Shown: positions 45,061-57,780, numbered from the stretch's first letter. The stretch: 64,000 nt of DNA from Scleroderma bovista (GCA_037178675.1 JAYMGJ010000172.1:124001-188000), one strand, 5' to 3'. Made by a program: numbers and translations. Notes: generated by a model not told the origin, from the letters alone.

Positions 45061-45547
45061 TATGTCATTCATTGTTTTAGTGGAATTTTAAGTCTCCAAG
45101 TTACTACTACGCCTCTGTTGACGCGAGACAGGCTAAGGAGCTTTCTGATTAGTGTTAACGATAGCCTTAATGTAACGACTTCCGAATCTTAACGCCTCGG
45201 ATTTACTTACTCTCTTGTTTCTTTCTCCCCTTTTATGTAAATACTCGTTTATTCTCCTGCCGCACGAGAAAGTACTTACATAAGGACGTAGGATAGTTCT
45301 TCCTGAGCCACCCAAGAACAACCTCTAATCGAGAACGGACTACCGTGACTACCGACTTCCGTTACACCCAAATTCAGAACGTGCCATGTTCTTGTAAATG
45401 CTGCAGTCCACTGGTGTCACCACTGTGTACAGGGGAAATCTGGGAAGTCGCTCACAACTTTCGAGTCATGTTCGAGCCGGCAACTAAATCCGCGTTGAGA
45501 TACCAGCTCTGATGCCTGCTACGTAAGCAATATTCTCCAGAGAACTA

Positions 45548-46645
45548 ATGTTTCTCCTAGCACTGCTGCCCTTGTTTGTAACTCTGCACTTCTCCAGGGC
45601 AGAGACTACATCAGACGAATCCAGTCTTGTCTGGCCACCTGAGCTCTACTCCCCGCTTATCCCTCAGAAATTGCTCAACACCTCCTCTGTCCAACATACA
45701 CATGCGCGGTATCCCCAGTATTGAACTGACCACACTATCGGGAAGTGGAAATGGCTCTCTCCGGACCTGTGGGCGACAGGCTTTTTCCGGCGGTGCTGCC
45801 TTACGAGCTCAATACGCGGTTCGTCACACACCTGGCGCGGGCGACGCGGACACGGACTGAATAGTCGGACTGGGGCGAAGTTGGAGTACAGCAGATGTGC
45901 CACTGGAAGTGAAGAACCACCTCGAACGCGATGTGGGATTCATGACCGTTCGTGAATAGCGACAACAGTAGCTGGAGTCGGGGCCAGGCGCGGGGTATTA
46001 TCTATGGATTCGCGAACAGTACGTTGAGTCCCGATCTGTTATTATGGGGTGATCTTGGTAAAATTTTAAATAGTGTTTGCACATACCAAGAACATGAGCT
46101 ACTTGGAGATCTCGCGCAAGATGGCGACTTACTTCCTGGATAACCTTTCTCTTGACAGCGTAGTGCCATGGTGCGTAAAGTGTATTCCACCACTTTCATT
46201 TCCCATGATTTCATGATAGGGACTTTGATGCGCCGCTGGTGCCAATGCGTCCCGCTGATACCTCTACGGCGACGATAGTGTGCATGAACCCCCTACTCCT
46301 CGCACAACAAGAGAATTTCCCTTTCACAGGACCATTGAATTTCTGGCATGTGGAAGGTATTGACCCTCAGGTTGCACAATTAAACTGCGTTTACATAACC
46401 ACGTTTCCCCTGAAGATCATCGATGCGGTCACGCACCTTGCACGGAAGCCTTCCTGACAATCGCTCTTATCTAACGGGATGGTGAACAACCATTATCCTT
46501 CTGGGAACAATGATACAGGCGCCGTCTATGGTATGTTTCCATTCGTGGGTTTTACTGACAATCAGGAACTCCACTCATTTGCGACAGGCGACTACTATTA
46601 TGTGAAAGTGGGGGACGAGCTCGTCAAGATGGGATTTGCACATTC
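45548..46645 (+). pseudogene. GH88-like unsaturated glucuronyl hydrolase, copy A
   Basis: ATG 45548 starts a signal peptide (MFLLALLPLFVTLHFSRAE), so the ancestor was secreted. It continues LYSPLIPQKLLNTSSVQ, RYPQY, an in-frame TGA, TDHTIGKWKW and SPDLWATGFF. After frameshifts come SWSRGQA, YGFAN, RDFDAPLVPMRPADTSTAT, LLAQQENF and GDYYYVKVGDELVKMG. The order matches fungal GH88 family (unsaturated glucuronyl or galacturonyl hydrolase) proteins. Stops and frameshifts make it a pseudogene. Tyr-Trp-rich motifs and the intron relics are shared with copies B and C. Confidence 0.75.
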
Positions 46646-46899
46646 TGAGGGGATGGGTTCTTTCAGGGTCACTATGAGGATCATGAGATCGCCCCAGGAA
46701 GTGAACTTGGTTGCGGCAGTATCTCCTAATTCATGGGGATTTTCCTGTTCATTGGCCGGTGCGCCAATCGTCAATGTACTGGTTGATTTGATAGTATCGA
46801 TACGAACCAAAATGAAACATATGAACTGAAGATAGTACGGCCCACTGCATGGTCCAACAGACCTCGCCGGCACAAACAGAGACAAACAGAGATACTAAT

Positions 46900-47850
46900 A
46901 GGAGTACGTAACAGTAAAAATTTCAAATTTCGAAGTTCCGTTCAACGTGTCAAATGTCCCCGCAAATAGTGTCATGTGCCACCGGAATGCCAATGAGAAA
47001 CATAGGCGTTGACGGAGCCGAGCTGCCCCAGTGACTCCTTTTTACAAGCGTCTTTGCGCAATCGGATGACGATGACGCGGACGTTTCGATATGTTGAGAT
47101 AACGAGTGCGATACGGCTGAGCGATGCGGCTGAGGGGGTAAGGAGGATGGCTGGCAAGCTTAGGCACTCAGAGGTACAAGGGCGAAGGGACTCAACTTCT
47201 ATTCAATCAATTTACACTACGCAGAATATATACTCGCTGTACCTTGAAGCTTGAGGCTTGAAGGCTTAATACGGGACCTATCCGCACTCGGCGTCGACTT
47301 ACCACCGTGACTGGAGTCAGCTTCAACACGGTATGCACCTTTTCCCCCTATCACTTCAACTCATCTCCTTTTGTACAAGTATGATTCCAGCTGTTTCACC
47401 TGGTTCATCTTTTCACCCGCAGAAGGCCCAGCTCACCGGGCCACTTCTAATCTTCACTTCTTTCTCCCACCTAACTGTCCCAAGAGCCGCGGGCTGTTTT
47501 TCAATGACGTTCTGCATGACGGCTGTCCAAATCGGTGATCCATCTTCGCTGACCTTGTCATGTCATCTCTGCATGATAATTTGCAGCGATAATCATAGCG
47601 ATGTCACAAGATCCTGCAGTATGCACGGAACACAAACCTGAGATAGGATATCGAGTCTTCTGTACTATGTTCGTCCTGATTTCTCACATTGTGACCTTTA
47701 AGAACTGCCATTCAACCTTGCTGCGTACGCGGTGTCCACCTCGCCGCTAGCTCTGGAGGCCCGTGCCACCGGTGTAGTAGTAGCTCATCATTCTTGCGTC
47801 TGCGTCTGCGGAGTCATGCTAGGAGGTGTTGAGCAGGATCATCGGCAGAT
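46900..47850. other. No supported gene
   Basis: 46953-46990 resembles 53462-53500, so the duplicated block reaches at least here. The rest has short frames only. An antisense fragment near 47550-47400 is open but I cannot place it. Confidence 0.35.
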
Positions 47851-48310
47851 AGATGACACCTACGCGGTATCCCCAGTACGTTGACCACGTCATCGGACAG
47901 TGGAAGTGGTTCTCTCAAGACCTGTGAACAACAGGTACTTCCGGGCAATACTGTACGAGCTCGATGTGCGGCAGCAGCAGGACATGGCGCAGGGAATACG
48001 GCATTGGGTCAGACATGAAGTTGGGGCGTGCCGCTAGAACGTTCGTACAGGGCTTCAGACTTTGTTGCGCGATTCACCCCCATTGTGGGATGCACATGTA
48101 CCTGGGACAACCCCGAACCTGCGTTGTTCGTCCACAATACTATGATGAACCTGGAGGTGTTCTTTGTTCTCTATGCGTTGATAGGGATCCTCGTGTGATG
48201 TGGCATGCAAACAAGAGGCTGCTCGACCATGTAAGGCTGAACGGGCCATCGTTCCATGTCGTGGAGTACAATGCGGAGACAGTAGATGATCTAGGGGTAT
48301 AGCGACAGCA
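47850..48310 (+). pseudogene. GH88-like fragment, copy B
   Basis: Contains RYPQYVDHVIGQWKWFSQDL then TGA (47925-47927) where copy A has Trp, and later LNGPSFHVVEYNAET. No signal peptide. It abuts duplicated unit 3 on the right. Confidence 0.65.
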
Positions 48311-50700
48311 GTACTTGAGGTCGGGGTCAGGCATAGAGCAACACGCATTATTAGTCGTGGTATATCGTACGTTGGATCTTTCACCGCGAATCGGTTGTCA
48401 GTCTGTACACCATTGGCTCATCTAGAAGAGTAGTTAGCTTCCCATGCACTAAGCACGCTCTGGCCGGCTTACCGGGTTGTTGATCTATAGTACAACTACG
48501 CATTGACCGGAGAATAAACGGCGTACTAACTTGAATGGCGGATTAGCCCAGTGTAGCATAGTGTTTGTTCGAAGTACAGTGTACATCACAGTACATAATG
48601 CCGACGGACAGGACGACCCTACAACGACGATGCATGATGTCCACCTCAAAGCACTGAAATTCCTTTTCATGGCCTGTACACACTTCAGCTACTGCCGTAA
48701 CCCTTGCTTTTCATGATGCAAATAAAGTAGCAACTTGAACACCCTGAGATTTGAAGCTTGAAGTTGTGACCATCTTCCGAACGAGTTGCTTCATATTGTC
48801 TGAGGCACGGCATTCGACTATGAATGTAAGATTTCCGCAAAGTGAGATGTACGGAGCGTCGGATCGTCTTAGTTCTGCTATTCCCCGTGGGTATTGGTGT
48901 CGCCGAGTCACGACTCAGTCACCCTTGAAAATTTTCGGGTCACTGCCTCCGGCCTGCAGAAACAGAATTCGAACGCGAACTTTGCTGTCCCCCTCCCCCA
49001 TATGACCAGGACAAACTTCCCTTGTGCAAAGAAATGTAATGCTCATGATGTTCAGCACTTCAAGTCGTTATGTATATATCCATACCTTTCTGAAATGATA
49101 AGTGTCGATCGATGCTCCGAGATTCAACATTAACGAGAAATTTCAAAGTTTCAATAGAAGGATCAGAGACTCCATGGAGGTGGTCGTTCCTTTTCGACCA
49201 TGCACCCCTTCGCTTCGGTCTGGGAATATTTGTACGCCCCGCGAATTTCAGACAAACAGAACGGAATAAAGACCGCTGTCAGCGATCTCGCCGCGCGCAT
49301 CGTCATTGGTAGCCATTATCGATCTGCTTCCAAATACCAATCGTTGAAGCTGAAGCCTGCGCAGACTCGATAGGTAGGACAATTCATATAGGACAGCCGA
49401 ATAACGCTCTAATCGAATTCGAACTCACGTTCATTGTAGTGCTCCTCTATCGAGACCCGGAACAATAGTCATCTTCCGCGCTTTGAGTGGCAAGGCCCAT
49501 GCAACCCTCGCCCACGATGGCTGTCAGCATTCAGGAGTAGTTGTCAATCTCGTAATGTCCTTCCGATGGAAGCGCCAGTGATTGCCACCCCCCAAGAGGT
49601 AATCGACGGCCTGCGGTGTCTTCAAGCATAGTAACGTCCTAACCCGACAGCTGAGCATCATTTTAACTCGGGAAGGGAGCAGGACCGCCCGATCAGGTCG
49701 CTCGTGCCCACCCATTAGTTGCGACTGCAGCAGATAGTCGATCAATCATTGAGGACGCTCGGTCGGGATCGCCAAACTGTGAAGTGATTTTCCTTGTTCA
49801 ATTGTCCATCCATTAAGAGGTAGGAATATTCGTACTCACCATTCACAATGCGGCATCATCGACTAGTAGAGCCGATTCCATCCAACCAAATCAGCCCATA
49901 TCAATCCCTCCATGTGGTGATCTGGATAGTCGATGAGGCCAAAGGTGGTGGTCGCCCCTCCGCAATGCATAGCTCCACCAGTCGCTCTTGTGAATGATTT
50001 TTCTGGGTTGTTGTGGTGCCCGAGTTACGAGAAGACACGAATGATTGGCGCTGATCCCTGAAGATTGCACTGATACTTCGTTGATTTCCCATCTGATAGT
50101 TCTTATTTCCGAGAGTGACCGATATGCACCAAGAGATACATATGGGACGAAGATGCAGATGGAGGGTTTTTCAGGCATAGGTGTGTCACTCAGGTTAGGC
50201 AAGCCCCCACGATCATTTAGTACAGTAACCGACAGGTCCGGCGATAGAAAGTGAGTCGACGCGCATACCTCGTAAGCAAGTTTTTGAGACCTCCATGATA
50301 TGATTGTTCTTCAAGCCCTCCACGCTCCTGTGCGGCTTGATTCTCTATCTCACGAAGGCATCGGATGCACCAATCTGCGATAACGCTTGAACACGGGACC
50401 TAGTTATGTGACACATGTTACACCCAGAGCCCTCCAACAGATTCAACCTCGCTCAGTCCGCGAACTCAGCTAACAGGTGCTCTCTAGAGCTTACTAGCAC
50501 ATTTCACCATATCATCTGCCTTTCTTGGAGAGACCTCCCGGGTCTTTTCAGAAGCCTCCAGCCAGCCCTCCCGTACATTGCCATCTTGTCCGCCCTCCCC
50601 ATGATTACAACTTTATTTCTGGAGGTCCCTGATGGCGCGATGGATGCGCTCATGATTAAAGCTGACCACATTCACTGACTGATGCGACATAGACTCTTCC

Positions 50701-51466
50701 ATGCAGCGAAGAGTCTACTACAACCCACCAGTTGCACTGACTGGTGCGGCAGGCACGTCTTTCATGCAGCAGACACAGCAGATGCCCCACGACCACTGGC
50801 CAGGTGCACCGAGTGGTGCGATGGAGATGGTTTCCATGCAGCAGACACAGCAGGTGCCCTACGACTACTGGCCAGGTGCACCGAGTGGTACGACGGAGAT
50901 GGTTTCCATGCAGCAGACACAGCAGGTGCCCTACGACCACTGGCCGGGTGCACCGAGTGGTGCGACAGAGATGGTTTCCATGCAGCAGACACAGCAGATA
51001 CACCACGATTACTGGCCGGGTGCACCGAGTGGTGCGACGGAGGTGGCTTTCACGGAGCGGCCACAACACTACAATGGGCCACCGACCAGGTGCGTTGACT
51101 TTATTCGGCTTCACTGCCGCTAACTGACCTACGCAGCCAGTCTTCGCTGACCGGTGCCTTGAGAACTGTGCGTTGTCCTACCTCATAATTGATCAATAGG
51201 CGTTGATGGGGTATTGTCTTGAATGACAGAATTTCACCGGCCCCATCCCAAGATGTTGCCAGTGGAAGGGTGCAGATGATGCATTGCCCTGCTACCGGGA
51301 CATTGAAAGAAAAAAATTATCCACCCATTTTAAGGCGATACACGGAATCAAGGGTCAACGAAAGGAGGAGATCCGATGTCATTGGGGCGACTGCCCACTC
51401 ACAGTCTCGCGTCATAATTTTTTGCGTCATATACTTGAAGCACACTTTGGCGAGCGACGTCGGTAG
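50701..51466 (+). CDS. Zinc-finger protein, copy 3, with fourfold 24-residue repeat
   Basis: ATG 50701 (MQRRVYYNPPVALTGAAG) is followed by four copies of a 24-residue unit (core MQQTQQ..YDYWPGAPSGATE), then HYNGPPTRCVDF at a donor GTGCGTTG. The last exon, to TAG at 51464-51466, reads NFTGPIPRCCQWKGADDALPC, HFKAIH, and CHWGDCPLTVSRHNFLRHIL..H. The repeat is rich in Gln, Tyr, Trp and Pro, which would suit a low-complexity activation-like segment; that is inference. The middle exon or splice is unresolved. Confidence 0.6.
50764..51051 (+). repeat. 72-bp in-frame coding tandem repeat, four copies
   Basis: ATGCAGCAGACACAGCAG recurs at 50764, 50836, 50908 and 50980, exactly 72 bp apart. The period is a multiple of three, so the frame is kept. 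Copies are about 90 percent alike by eye. Confidence 0.92.
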
Positions 51467-51897
51467 GGCATGAAGAATCGAGGAAACTGATTTTCATGTA
51501 TGTCATTTATTTATTTTTCTCTCCTAGATCCATGTCAGACGTCAATTGTTTGCCTTCAGTATATTTTAAGCCTCCAAGTTACTACTGTACCTCTATTGAC
51601 CCGAGATGAGCTAGAGAGAGTTGCGTTGTTTGATAGCGCAAAAGAGGTTTACTTGTCACTTGCTAATTCCATCTTAAGTAACCATATCCCCTATATGCAT
51701 ATCTCATGCTCATGACGTTCTCTACTTGTAAATACTGTAGTATTGTGTGCAGGGAAAATATGGGAAGTCACTCGCAGCGATGCGCTACTTTCGAGCCATC
51801 GACGCAACATTCGAGCAGCGGCAAACCCCTAGGTCTGCGATGAGATCCGCGGTTTGATGCCTGCTACAACAATAAACAATGTTTTCGAGAGAATTGA

Positions 51898-53290
51898 TGT
51901 TTCTCCTAGCATTGCTGCCCTTCTTTGTAACTCTGGAACAGCATGTCTCCGGGGCAGAGACAAGACCAAACATATCCAGTGTCACCTGTATTCGCCGCTT
52001 ATCCCTCGGAAATTGCTCCTCTGTCCAACACACACCTGCGCGGTATCCTCAGTACACTAGTGACCGCACGATCGGGAAGTGGGAATGGTTCTCTATGGAT
52101 CTGTGAACGACAGGCTTTTTTCCGCCGATGCTGTATGAGATCAATGCACGGCAACAGCTTTGCCCTGGCGCGGGCGACGCAGATGTGGATTAGCCTCGGA
52201 CTAGGGCGAAGTTGGCGTACAGCAGAGATACCGCTGGAAGTGAAGAACCACGTCGGATGCGACCCATTCCTGCGGGCCCTCCTATTGTGCGTACCTTCCA
52301 TAAGTAGATAGCACCAGAGGCGGGCGTCTATCAGTCGCGTGCCTGACTTACCTATTCGGTTAAGAACCGAAGCAAAGATTAATGTACTCGAACCTCGAGG
52401 CGTTGAGTGCATTCGCTGCAGACCTTGCTGCGCGGTTCGACCACGCAGTGGGATGCAAGCGTTTGTAGGACAACCCAGACGCGACGCTGGTCCGGGTCAT
52501 TGGCATCGATAGTATGATGAACCTCTTTGCTTCGCGGTATCGCATGCAGGCAGGACGCAATGTTGGGCAACCACGTGAGGCTGAACGGGTCGTCGTGGAG
52601 TACAATGCGGCGACCGAAGAGGTAATTAGGCGAGTTACAGCGCAGAGGTATAGCGAGAATGGTACCCGGAGCCTGGGCCAGGCGTGGGGTATCCGTGGAT
52701 TTGCGAACAGTACGTTTCCGAATCTGTTATTATAGGGCGGTCTTGGTAAATTTTTGAAAGGTGTTTGCGCATACCAAGAACGGAGACCTCGCGCAAGATG
52801 GCGACTTACTTCCTGGATAACCTTCCTCTTGACAGCGTAGTGCCGTGGTGCGTAAGGTGTTCACAACACTTTGGTTTCTCATGGCTTCACGATAGGGACT
52901 TTGATGCGCCACTGGTGCCAATGCGTCCCGCGGATACCTCTGCGGCGATGACAGTGTGGATGGGTCTCCTGCTCAAGAGAATACTCTCTCATCAGGGCCA
53001 ATGCAGCTCGCTGAATTTCTGGCACGTGGAAGGTATTGATCCCCCACATAGACGCATGATTAAACTGCGTTGCCCCTGAAGATGATCGACGCGGTCAACG
53101 AACCTTGCAGAGAAGCCTTCCTGGCAATCGCTATCTAACGGGACGGTGAATAACCATTATCCGTCTGGTAACAATGATACGGGCACCATCTATGGTATGT
53201 TCTCCATTCGTGGGTTCTACTGACAATCATGAGCTCCACTCATTTGCGATAGGTGACGACTATTTTCTGAACGTGGGGAATGAATGGGCC
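51898..53290 (+). pseudogene. GH88-like unsaturated glucuronyl hydrolase, copy C
   Basis: ATG 51898 gives a signal peptide (MFLLALLPFFVTLEQHVSGAE). Then RYPQYTSDRTIGKWEWFSMDL, TGA (52104-52106, shared with copy B), TTGFFP, an intron relic, MYSNLEALSAFAADLAARFD, GIDSMMNLFASRYR, VVVEYNAATEEVIRRVTAQ, LGQAWGIRGFANS, RDFDAPLVPMRPADTSAA and GDDYFLNVGNE. The central Asp of the DxMMN motif, catalytic in the family, is kept. Several stops and frameshifts break the frame. Confidence 0.75.
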
Positions 53291-53499
53291 TAGCACAGGG
53301 AGGATGGTCACTATAGAGAGGATCAGCATGCTCCTCGGCTGCGACGGTATCTCCCAATTCATGGGGATTTGCTTGTTCATTAGAGGAGTTGCACGGTGAT
53401 TGATTCATTGGTCGCTGTGCTGGTCCATTTGATAGTATCGAATTGTTTGGCTCCCATTCTTCGTGTCACATGTCACTCCGCAAATAGCATGTGGTGCCA

Positions 53500-54087
53500 C
53501 TTTTGTGGCCTTATCAATTGTTGTTGCCTTGGAATCTAGGACCGAGGACAAGGTAAGTTCCGACGTGATGGCAGAAGGTAATTGCTGGCGTCACAGCGAC
53601 CACTCACAACGGGGGCAGCATTCTCGTCCACGCAGTTGGTGTTGGGATATGAAACGGACACACTGAGGCGAAGAATTCGAATATGGCGAGCGTTTGTCCA
53701 GAAGCGAAGTGCGAAGCCGAATTGCACATGCCTCGTGTTCCCTCCCAGGCAGTGCTCGTTTCCATCAGAGCGCAGGGCTCGATGCGGAAATGGACCATAG
53801 ATAGTTCCCTAACCAGGTACTCGTCCAAGAGGACTCCCCCACCTGCACATACCCGCAGGGATACTGCACCTCCTTGGGGGCTCGATACACTCCCCGAACC
53901 ACCGCGACTGAATGCGGTGGGCGCAAGAATATGCGGTGGTGTAATGATGTCAAGCAGCACGTGAGTTCGCGATGGTGTTGTTTGTCAGGGGCCAGCCTGG
54001 GTTGAGCCGAGTACATAAACCACTCGCTCGCGAACACCCCTCTTCCTTCCCCACCCACCCTCAGCACTCGTCTCTCTTCCACCCACC
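53500..54087 (-). other. Gap with one unrecognised antisense frame
   Basis: A minus-strand frame at 53960-53604 (118 codons) is open but unlike anything I know and has odd Gly/Val composition. The plus side near 54010-54087 is CT-rich and is the likely promoter of the next gene. Confidence 0.3.
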
Positions 54088-55137
54088 ATGGCAGAACGCT
54101 GGACGAAGGGCATCGTCCTCAAGGTGAGCCCACAACCGCACCTTGCCACTTAACCATATCGACCCTTCCCTGTCACCCAGGTCGTCAACATCCTCGTCTA
54201 TTTCCTCTTCCTGGGGTCGAACATATACACCGTTGCCACTTCGCACGACATCTACTATGCATCCAAAGAGACATATATCACTCCAGCACCCTGGGCATTC
54301 TTGATCTGGTGCGGGCTTCTCTCTCCATACTCATCCCAGGCGCTGACATGCTCTGCAGGACCCTCATTCACCTCTTGCTTCTGGGCACGATCGTTTATCA
54401 GTTCACCGAACAAGGAAATAAGGTCATCATCGATGGTGTCTCTTGGCGTTTCCCCTTGCTTGGGGTCCTCAATGCCGTTTACGTCAACCTATGGGTCACC
54501 CATCACTACGTCGTGGCCTTCATCTTCGCCTTGTTGGTCAGCAGCGCCGTCACGGTAAGTGGCAGGTTCCATGTTGCCGTTTAATGTGCAGTGCCTCTGC
54601 GACTCCATCTGATGCTATGCCCTGCCTTACAGCACATCTACTACATAGTGAAGAAGTACCACGCTTCCGTCACCGCAGGCGACGAGCTATTCGTGCACTT
54701 GCCCTTCTCTTTGTGGCACGGATGGACCACTGTCCTCGTCATCCTCAGTCTTTTCCAGGCCTTCGGCGTCGATGCTCACACCCACCCCGCAGGTGTGTGG
54801 ACCAAGGTCTTTGTCTTCCTCGCCTTGTGAGTTGCACACACCCGTCCCATCGGCTATCGTATAACACGTTCATCCCCCCAGGTTCTTCCTTGAGGGCACT
54901 GCTGGTGCGTATGCCTTCGCCTGTCCAGAAGGTGACCTCCCTGGCTCTGTTGCCATCACGTGGGCACTCTTCGCCATCTTTGCACACCAACCAGATCCCT
55001 TCATCCACTGGTCTTCCCTTGCATTTGCCATTCTCAGTACCCTCTGCGTGTTGAAAGGCGCCTACGGTCTGTGTGTCAAGTGCCAGCGTGGAACTATCCT
55101 TTTGTCCGATGAGGAACGTGCTCCGCTAATTGGATGA
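54088..55137 (+). CDS. Multi-pass membrane protein, DUF1774-like
   Basis: Five exons: 54088-54123, 54181-54308, 54359-54554, 54633-54826 and 54882-55137, joined by canonical GT..AG introns, giving 269 residues and a TGA stop. It begins [20 protein letters not shown] and has about six hydrophobic segments ([107 protein letters not shown]). The tail ends with a short acidic, likely cytosolic, stretch. The frame is intact and introns are clean, so it is a functional host gene. The DUF1774 label is from memory; function is unknown. Confidence 0.8.
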
Positions 55138-55526
55138 TGGAAGATGCCATGAGAGGCGCCGATGAAACGTATAACTCCCACTAACGTCTCATTTTCCTCT
55201 TCTGCCCCACTTGATTGTTCTACATCTTGATTCCTTTATGTTTGTAATTTCACATACGGCTGTACGACTTACTTCCTGATGACACCCTGTGATGTACAAT
55301 GAACTCTTTGACGACAGCAATTTAATCTAGTTTGGTGACTCATTGTGGTCCGTGGGAGAATGTCGACAGGTTGCTGCGCAATAGCGCCCAACTCAACCAG
55401 CCTCCAGGTTTCGACAACCTCGGTCTAGTGTAGCTTTCGTTGCAGGTGTCCGTGGGACCAGTGTGGACGCAGGTAACAGAGTGGCGCGAGCGGAGTTTCT
55501 TTTTGAGCGGAGATTTAATTTGGACA
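55138..55526. other. Intergenic region
   Basis: T-rich 3' region of the membrane-protein gene and upstream region of the TBP gene. No gene seen. Confidence 0.5.
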
Positions 55527-55534
55527 TATATAAG
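55527..55534 (+). promoter_or_regulatory. TATA box of the TBP gene
   Basis: TATATAAG about 80 bases upstream of the TBP start codon, in a short AT-rich island. Confidence 0.55.
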
Positions 55535-55609
55535 ACGGCTCACGACATGGTTGCTTCCCATTTTTCCCCGCAGATTTATTTTCCCACGCTAGTTTTTTTT
55601 CCAGCCATC

Positions 55610-56586
55610 ATGTCCTTTGCTCTGCCTGCACGACAAGTCACATTCGGACGGCCAGCAGCAGCGCATACTTTGGCACTACCAGGATCTGCACCTGCGCCAC
55701 CACTTGCAGCCATACCCGCGCCAGTGCTTGCACCTCCCCCTGCACCCGCACCCGCAGCCGTGCCAGCGCCAACCCCAGCACCTACTACTGCCACTCCTTC
55801 TGCACCATTAACGCTCGAGCAGCAGCACATAACCGCTGTCGAGGGCATCGTACCAACCCTCCAGAACATTGTCGCCACAGTAAACCTTGACTGCAAACTC
55901 GATTTAAAAACAATAGCCTTGCACGCCCGCAATGCTGAATACAATCCAAAAGTGGGTACTGCCCTCCCTCTCTCACTATGCACCTGTGCACTCCGATGCA
56001 CGATATAGCGTTTCGCCGCGGTCATCATGCGCATTCGTGATCCCAAGACCACCGCGCTCATATTTGCATCAGGGAAGATGGTCGTGACGGGTGCAAAGAG
56101 CGAAGACGACTCGAGGCTTGCATCACGCAAATACGCCCGAATCGTCCAGAAGCTCGGCTTCGATGCCAAATTTGCAGAGTTCAAAATACAGAACATCGTG
56201 GGCAGCTGTGATGTCAAGTTCCCTATACGTCTAGAGGGTCTTGCGTACAGCCACGGACAGTTCAGTAGTTATGAGCCTGAGGTGAGCCTCCGCTTTTTTT
56301 GTTGCCAGTTTTCGATGGCATGGCAATGGAGCGGCGGGGGCTGACGTGGAACAGCTGTTCCCTGGTCTGATTTACCGGATGCTGAAGCCCAAGGTTGTGC
56401 TTCTGATCTTTGTATCGGGCAAGATTGTGTTGACTGGGGCAAAGGTAAGAGGAAAACCCAGGCTTCCCCCAAGTCGGTGGAAGGTGTACACCTCCGCTGA
56501 CTTTTTATTTGCCGTAGGTTCGAGAAGAAATTTATACCGCATTCAACACGATATACACCGTGTTGTGCGAGTTCCGGAAACCATAA
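55610..56586 (+). CDS. TATA-binding protein (TBP)
   Basis: Four exons: 55610-55951, 56009-56281, 56355-56444 and 56518-56586, with introns of 57-73 nt, giving 257 residues. Residues 1-75 are an Ala/Pro-rich tail. The saddle-shaped core follows: [100 protein letters not shown] and the second repeat [19 protein letters not shown]. It ends FRKP. It binds TATA elements and nucleates TFIID, TFIIIB and SL1-type complexes for all three nuclear RNA polymerases. The core is intact with no odd residues seen, so it should be functional. Confidence 0.96.
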
Positions 56587-56899
56587 TGTCTTTGGTTGTC
56601 GGGGTTTTCTTTTGTTCTTCCGTTCTGTCGTGGTTGGACGAGCTGCCTACCACGGACGGACGAGGCGAGCCTTGCGGGTTCCTTGCCAATGGGGCCTGTA
56701 CTAGGTTCAAAATACTGGAGTCTTTGGATGGACTTTTTACTTTAAATAGCTTATATCCGACATAACAGCCCGCATGTGATCCATCCAACATTGTAGAAAT
56801 TCACGTACGATATATGTTTTAGTACGACAATACACTTTGCTAGAGCAGCATAAAAAATTCGAGCGTTTTACTTGCCCTAAATTGATCCTGTGTACTTGG

Positions 56900-57350
56900 G
56901 CGTACAGTGGCTGTCTTATCTTTTGCTTTATCATTAAATGTTGATAGCTATTGATGGCCGAATTCCTTGAATAACAAAAGCTGATTTCCCCCCATCGTAT
57001 TGTCTGTGGCAAAGCATCGATGAGGCACTATCGTGTTATGTACATGCCTATCAATTCTGATGATCAGTACCCAAGCACTTTACATAAGATGGCGCACAGA
57101 ATAAAAGGCATGACACATGGCGAAAATTCGACATGGATGGGACAACTGCATCGCCATCGCTTGCGGTGACGCTGACTAAGCACTGCCTCCTCGCTCCTAG
57201 TACCCCCCTACTACAGCGGCACGTAGTACGAATGAGGTGAGCTTTCTTATCTTTCGCTTTACCATTAAGTGCTGATAGGGAATGACCTTCCTTGAATGAT
57301 ATCATCCCCGCATCGTGTTATCTGTGGCGAGGCGTCAATGAAGAATACGA
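56900..57350 (+). pseudogene. Two decayed relics of the zinc-finger gene
   Basis: The pair of stretches near 56960-57175 and 57240-57345 resemble the last-exon region of the zinc-finger gene. Both have a CTTGAATGA/CTTGAATAAC acceptor-like start, CATCGTRTTRTCTGTGGC, and, in the first, weak matches to AAGATGG and CGGAATAAAAG. The zinc ligands are mostly lost. Confidence 0.45.
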
Positions 57351-57377
57351 CCATGTTTCATGCTCATCAGTTCCTGT

Positions 57378-57780
57378 AAGATGGCAAGACCGTGCATGAT
57401 TATACCACTGTCGTTGTGTAATTGTTCTTCAACAACTTGACAGATGCGTAAGCTACTGGCGAGGGCGTACACATTGGAGGATGGTGCATGGCAGGCACAA
57501 TTGGCACGTAGTCAATCCCTTGAGTTTGTCGCTTGGGTGACATGGCTCCGAGGGATTTCGACACTTCCTTCACATCACCCCCAGGTATCCTCTCAAGAAA
57601 ATCGGATAATACCGATGAGGCTAAACGTGAACGAGCGGCTATTGTATACCGATACATGCATGGGCAACCTACTAAAGAATAAGACACTGAACACATCGAA
57701 AGGCATGAGATAAGAGGAATTGTCGAACCAGGGTATAAATATGCACATTGAGCTTCATGGTTATTTGTCGGAAGAAATCT
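57378..57780. repeat. Duplicated downstream flank of transporter 1
   Basis: TGTAAGATGGCAAGACCG.. through CGTACACATTGGAGGATGG matches 62985-63395 in order. It is the right end of a tandem duplication with the next transporter. Confidence 0.8.

Larger units (their letters stand above)
48540..51480 (+). repeat. Segmental duplication unit 3
   Basis: Same landmarks as unit 1 in the same order, including the 1-kb left part missing from unit 2, and ending with zinc-finger copy 3. Confidence 0.75.

Noticed and set aside
50656..51114. Antisense ORFs over the 72-bp repeats
   Set aside because: They are by-products of an in-frame repeat that stays open in several frames. The sense frame links to the finger exon.
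54443..55054. 203-codon plus-strand ORF
   Set aside because: It overlaps the membrane-protein exons in another frame and reads through their introns. The spliced frame is far better supported.
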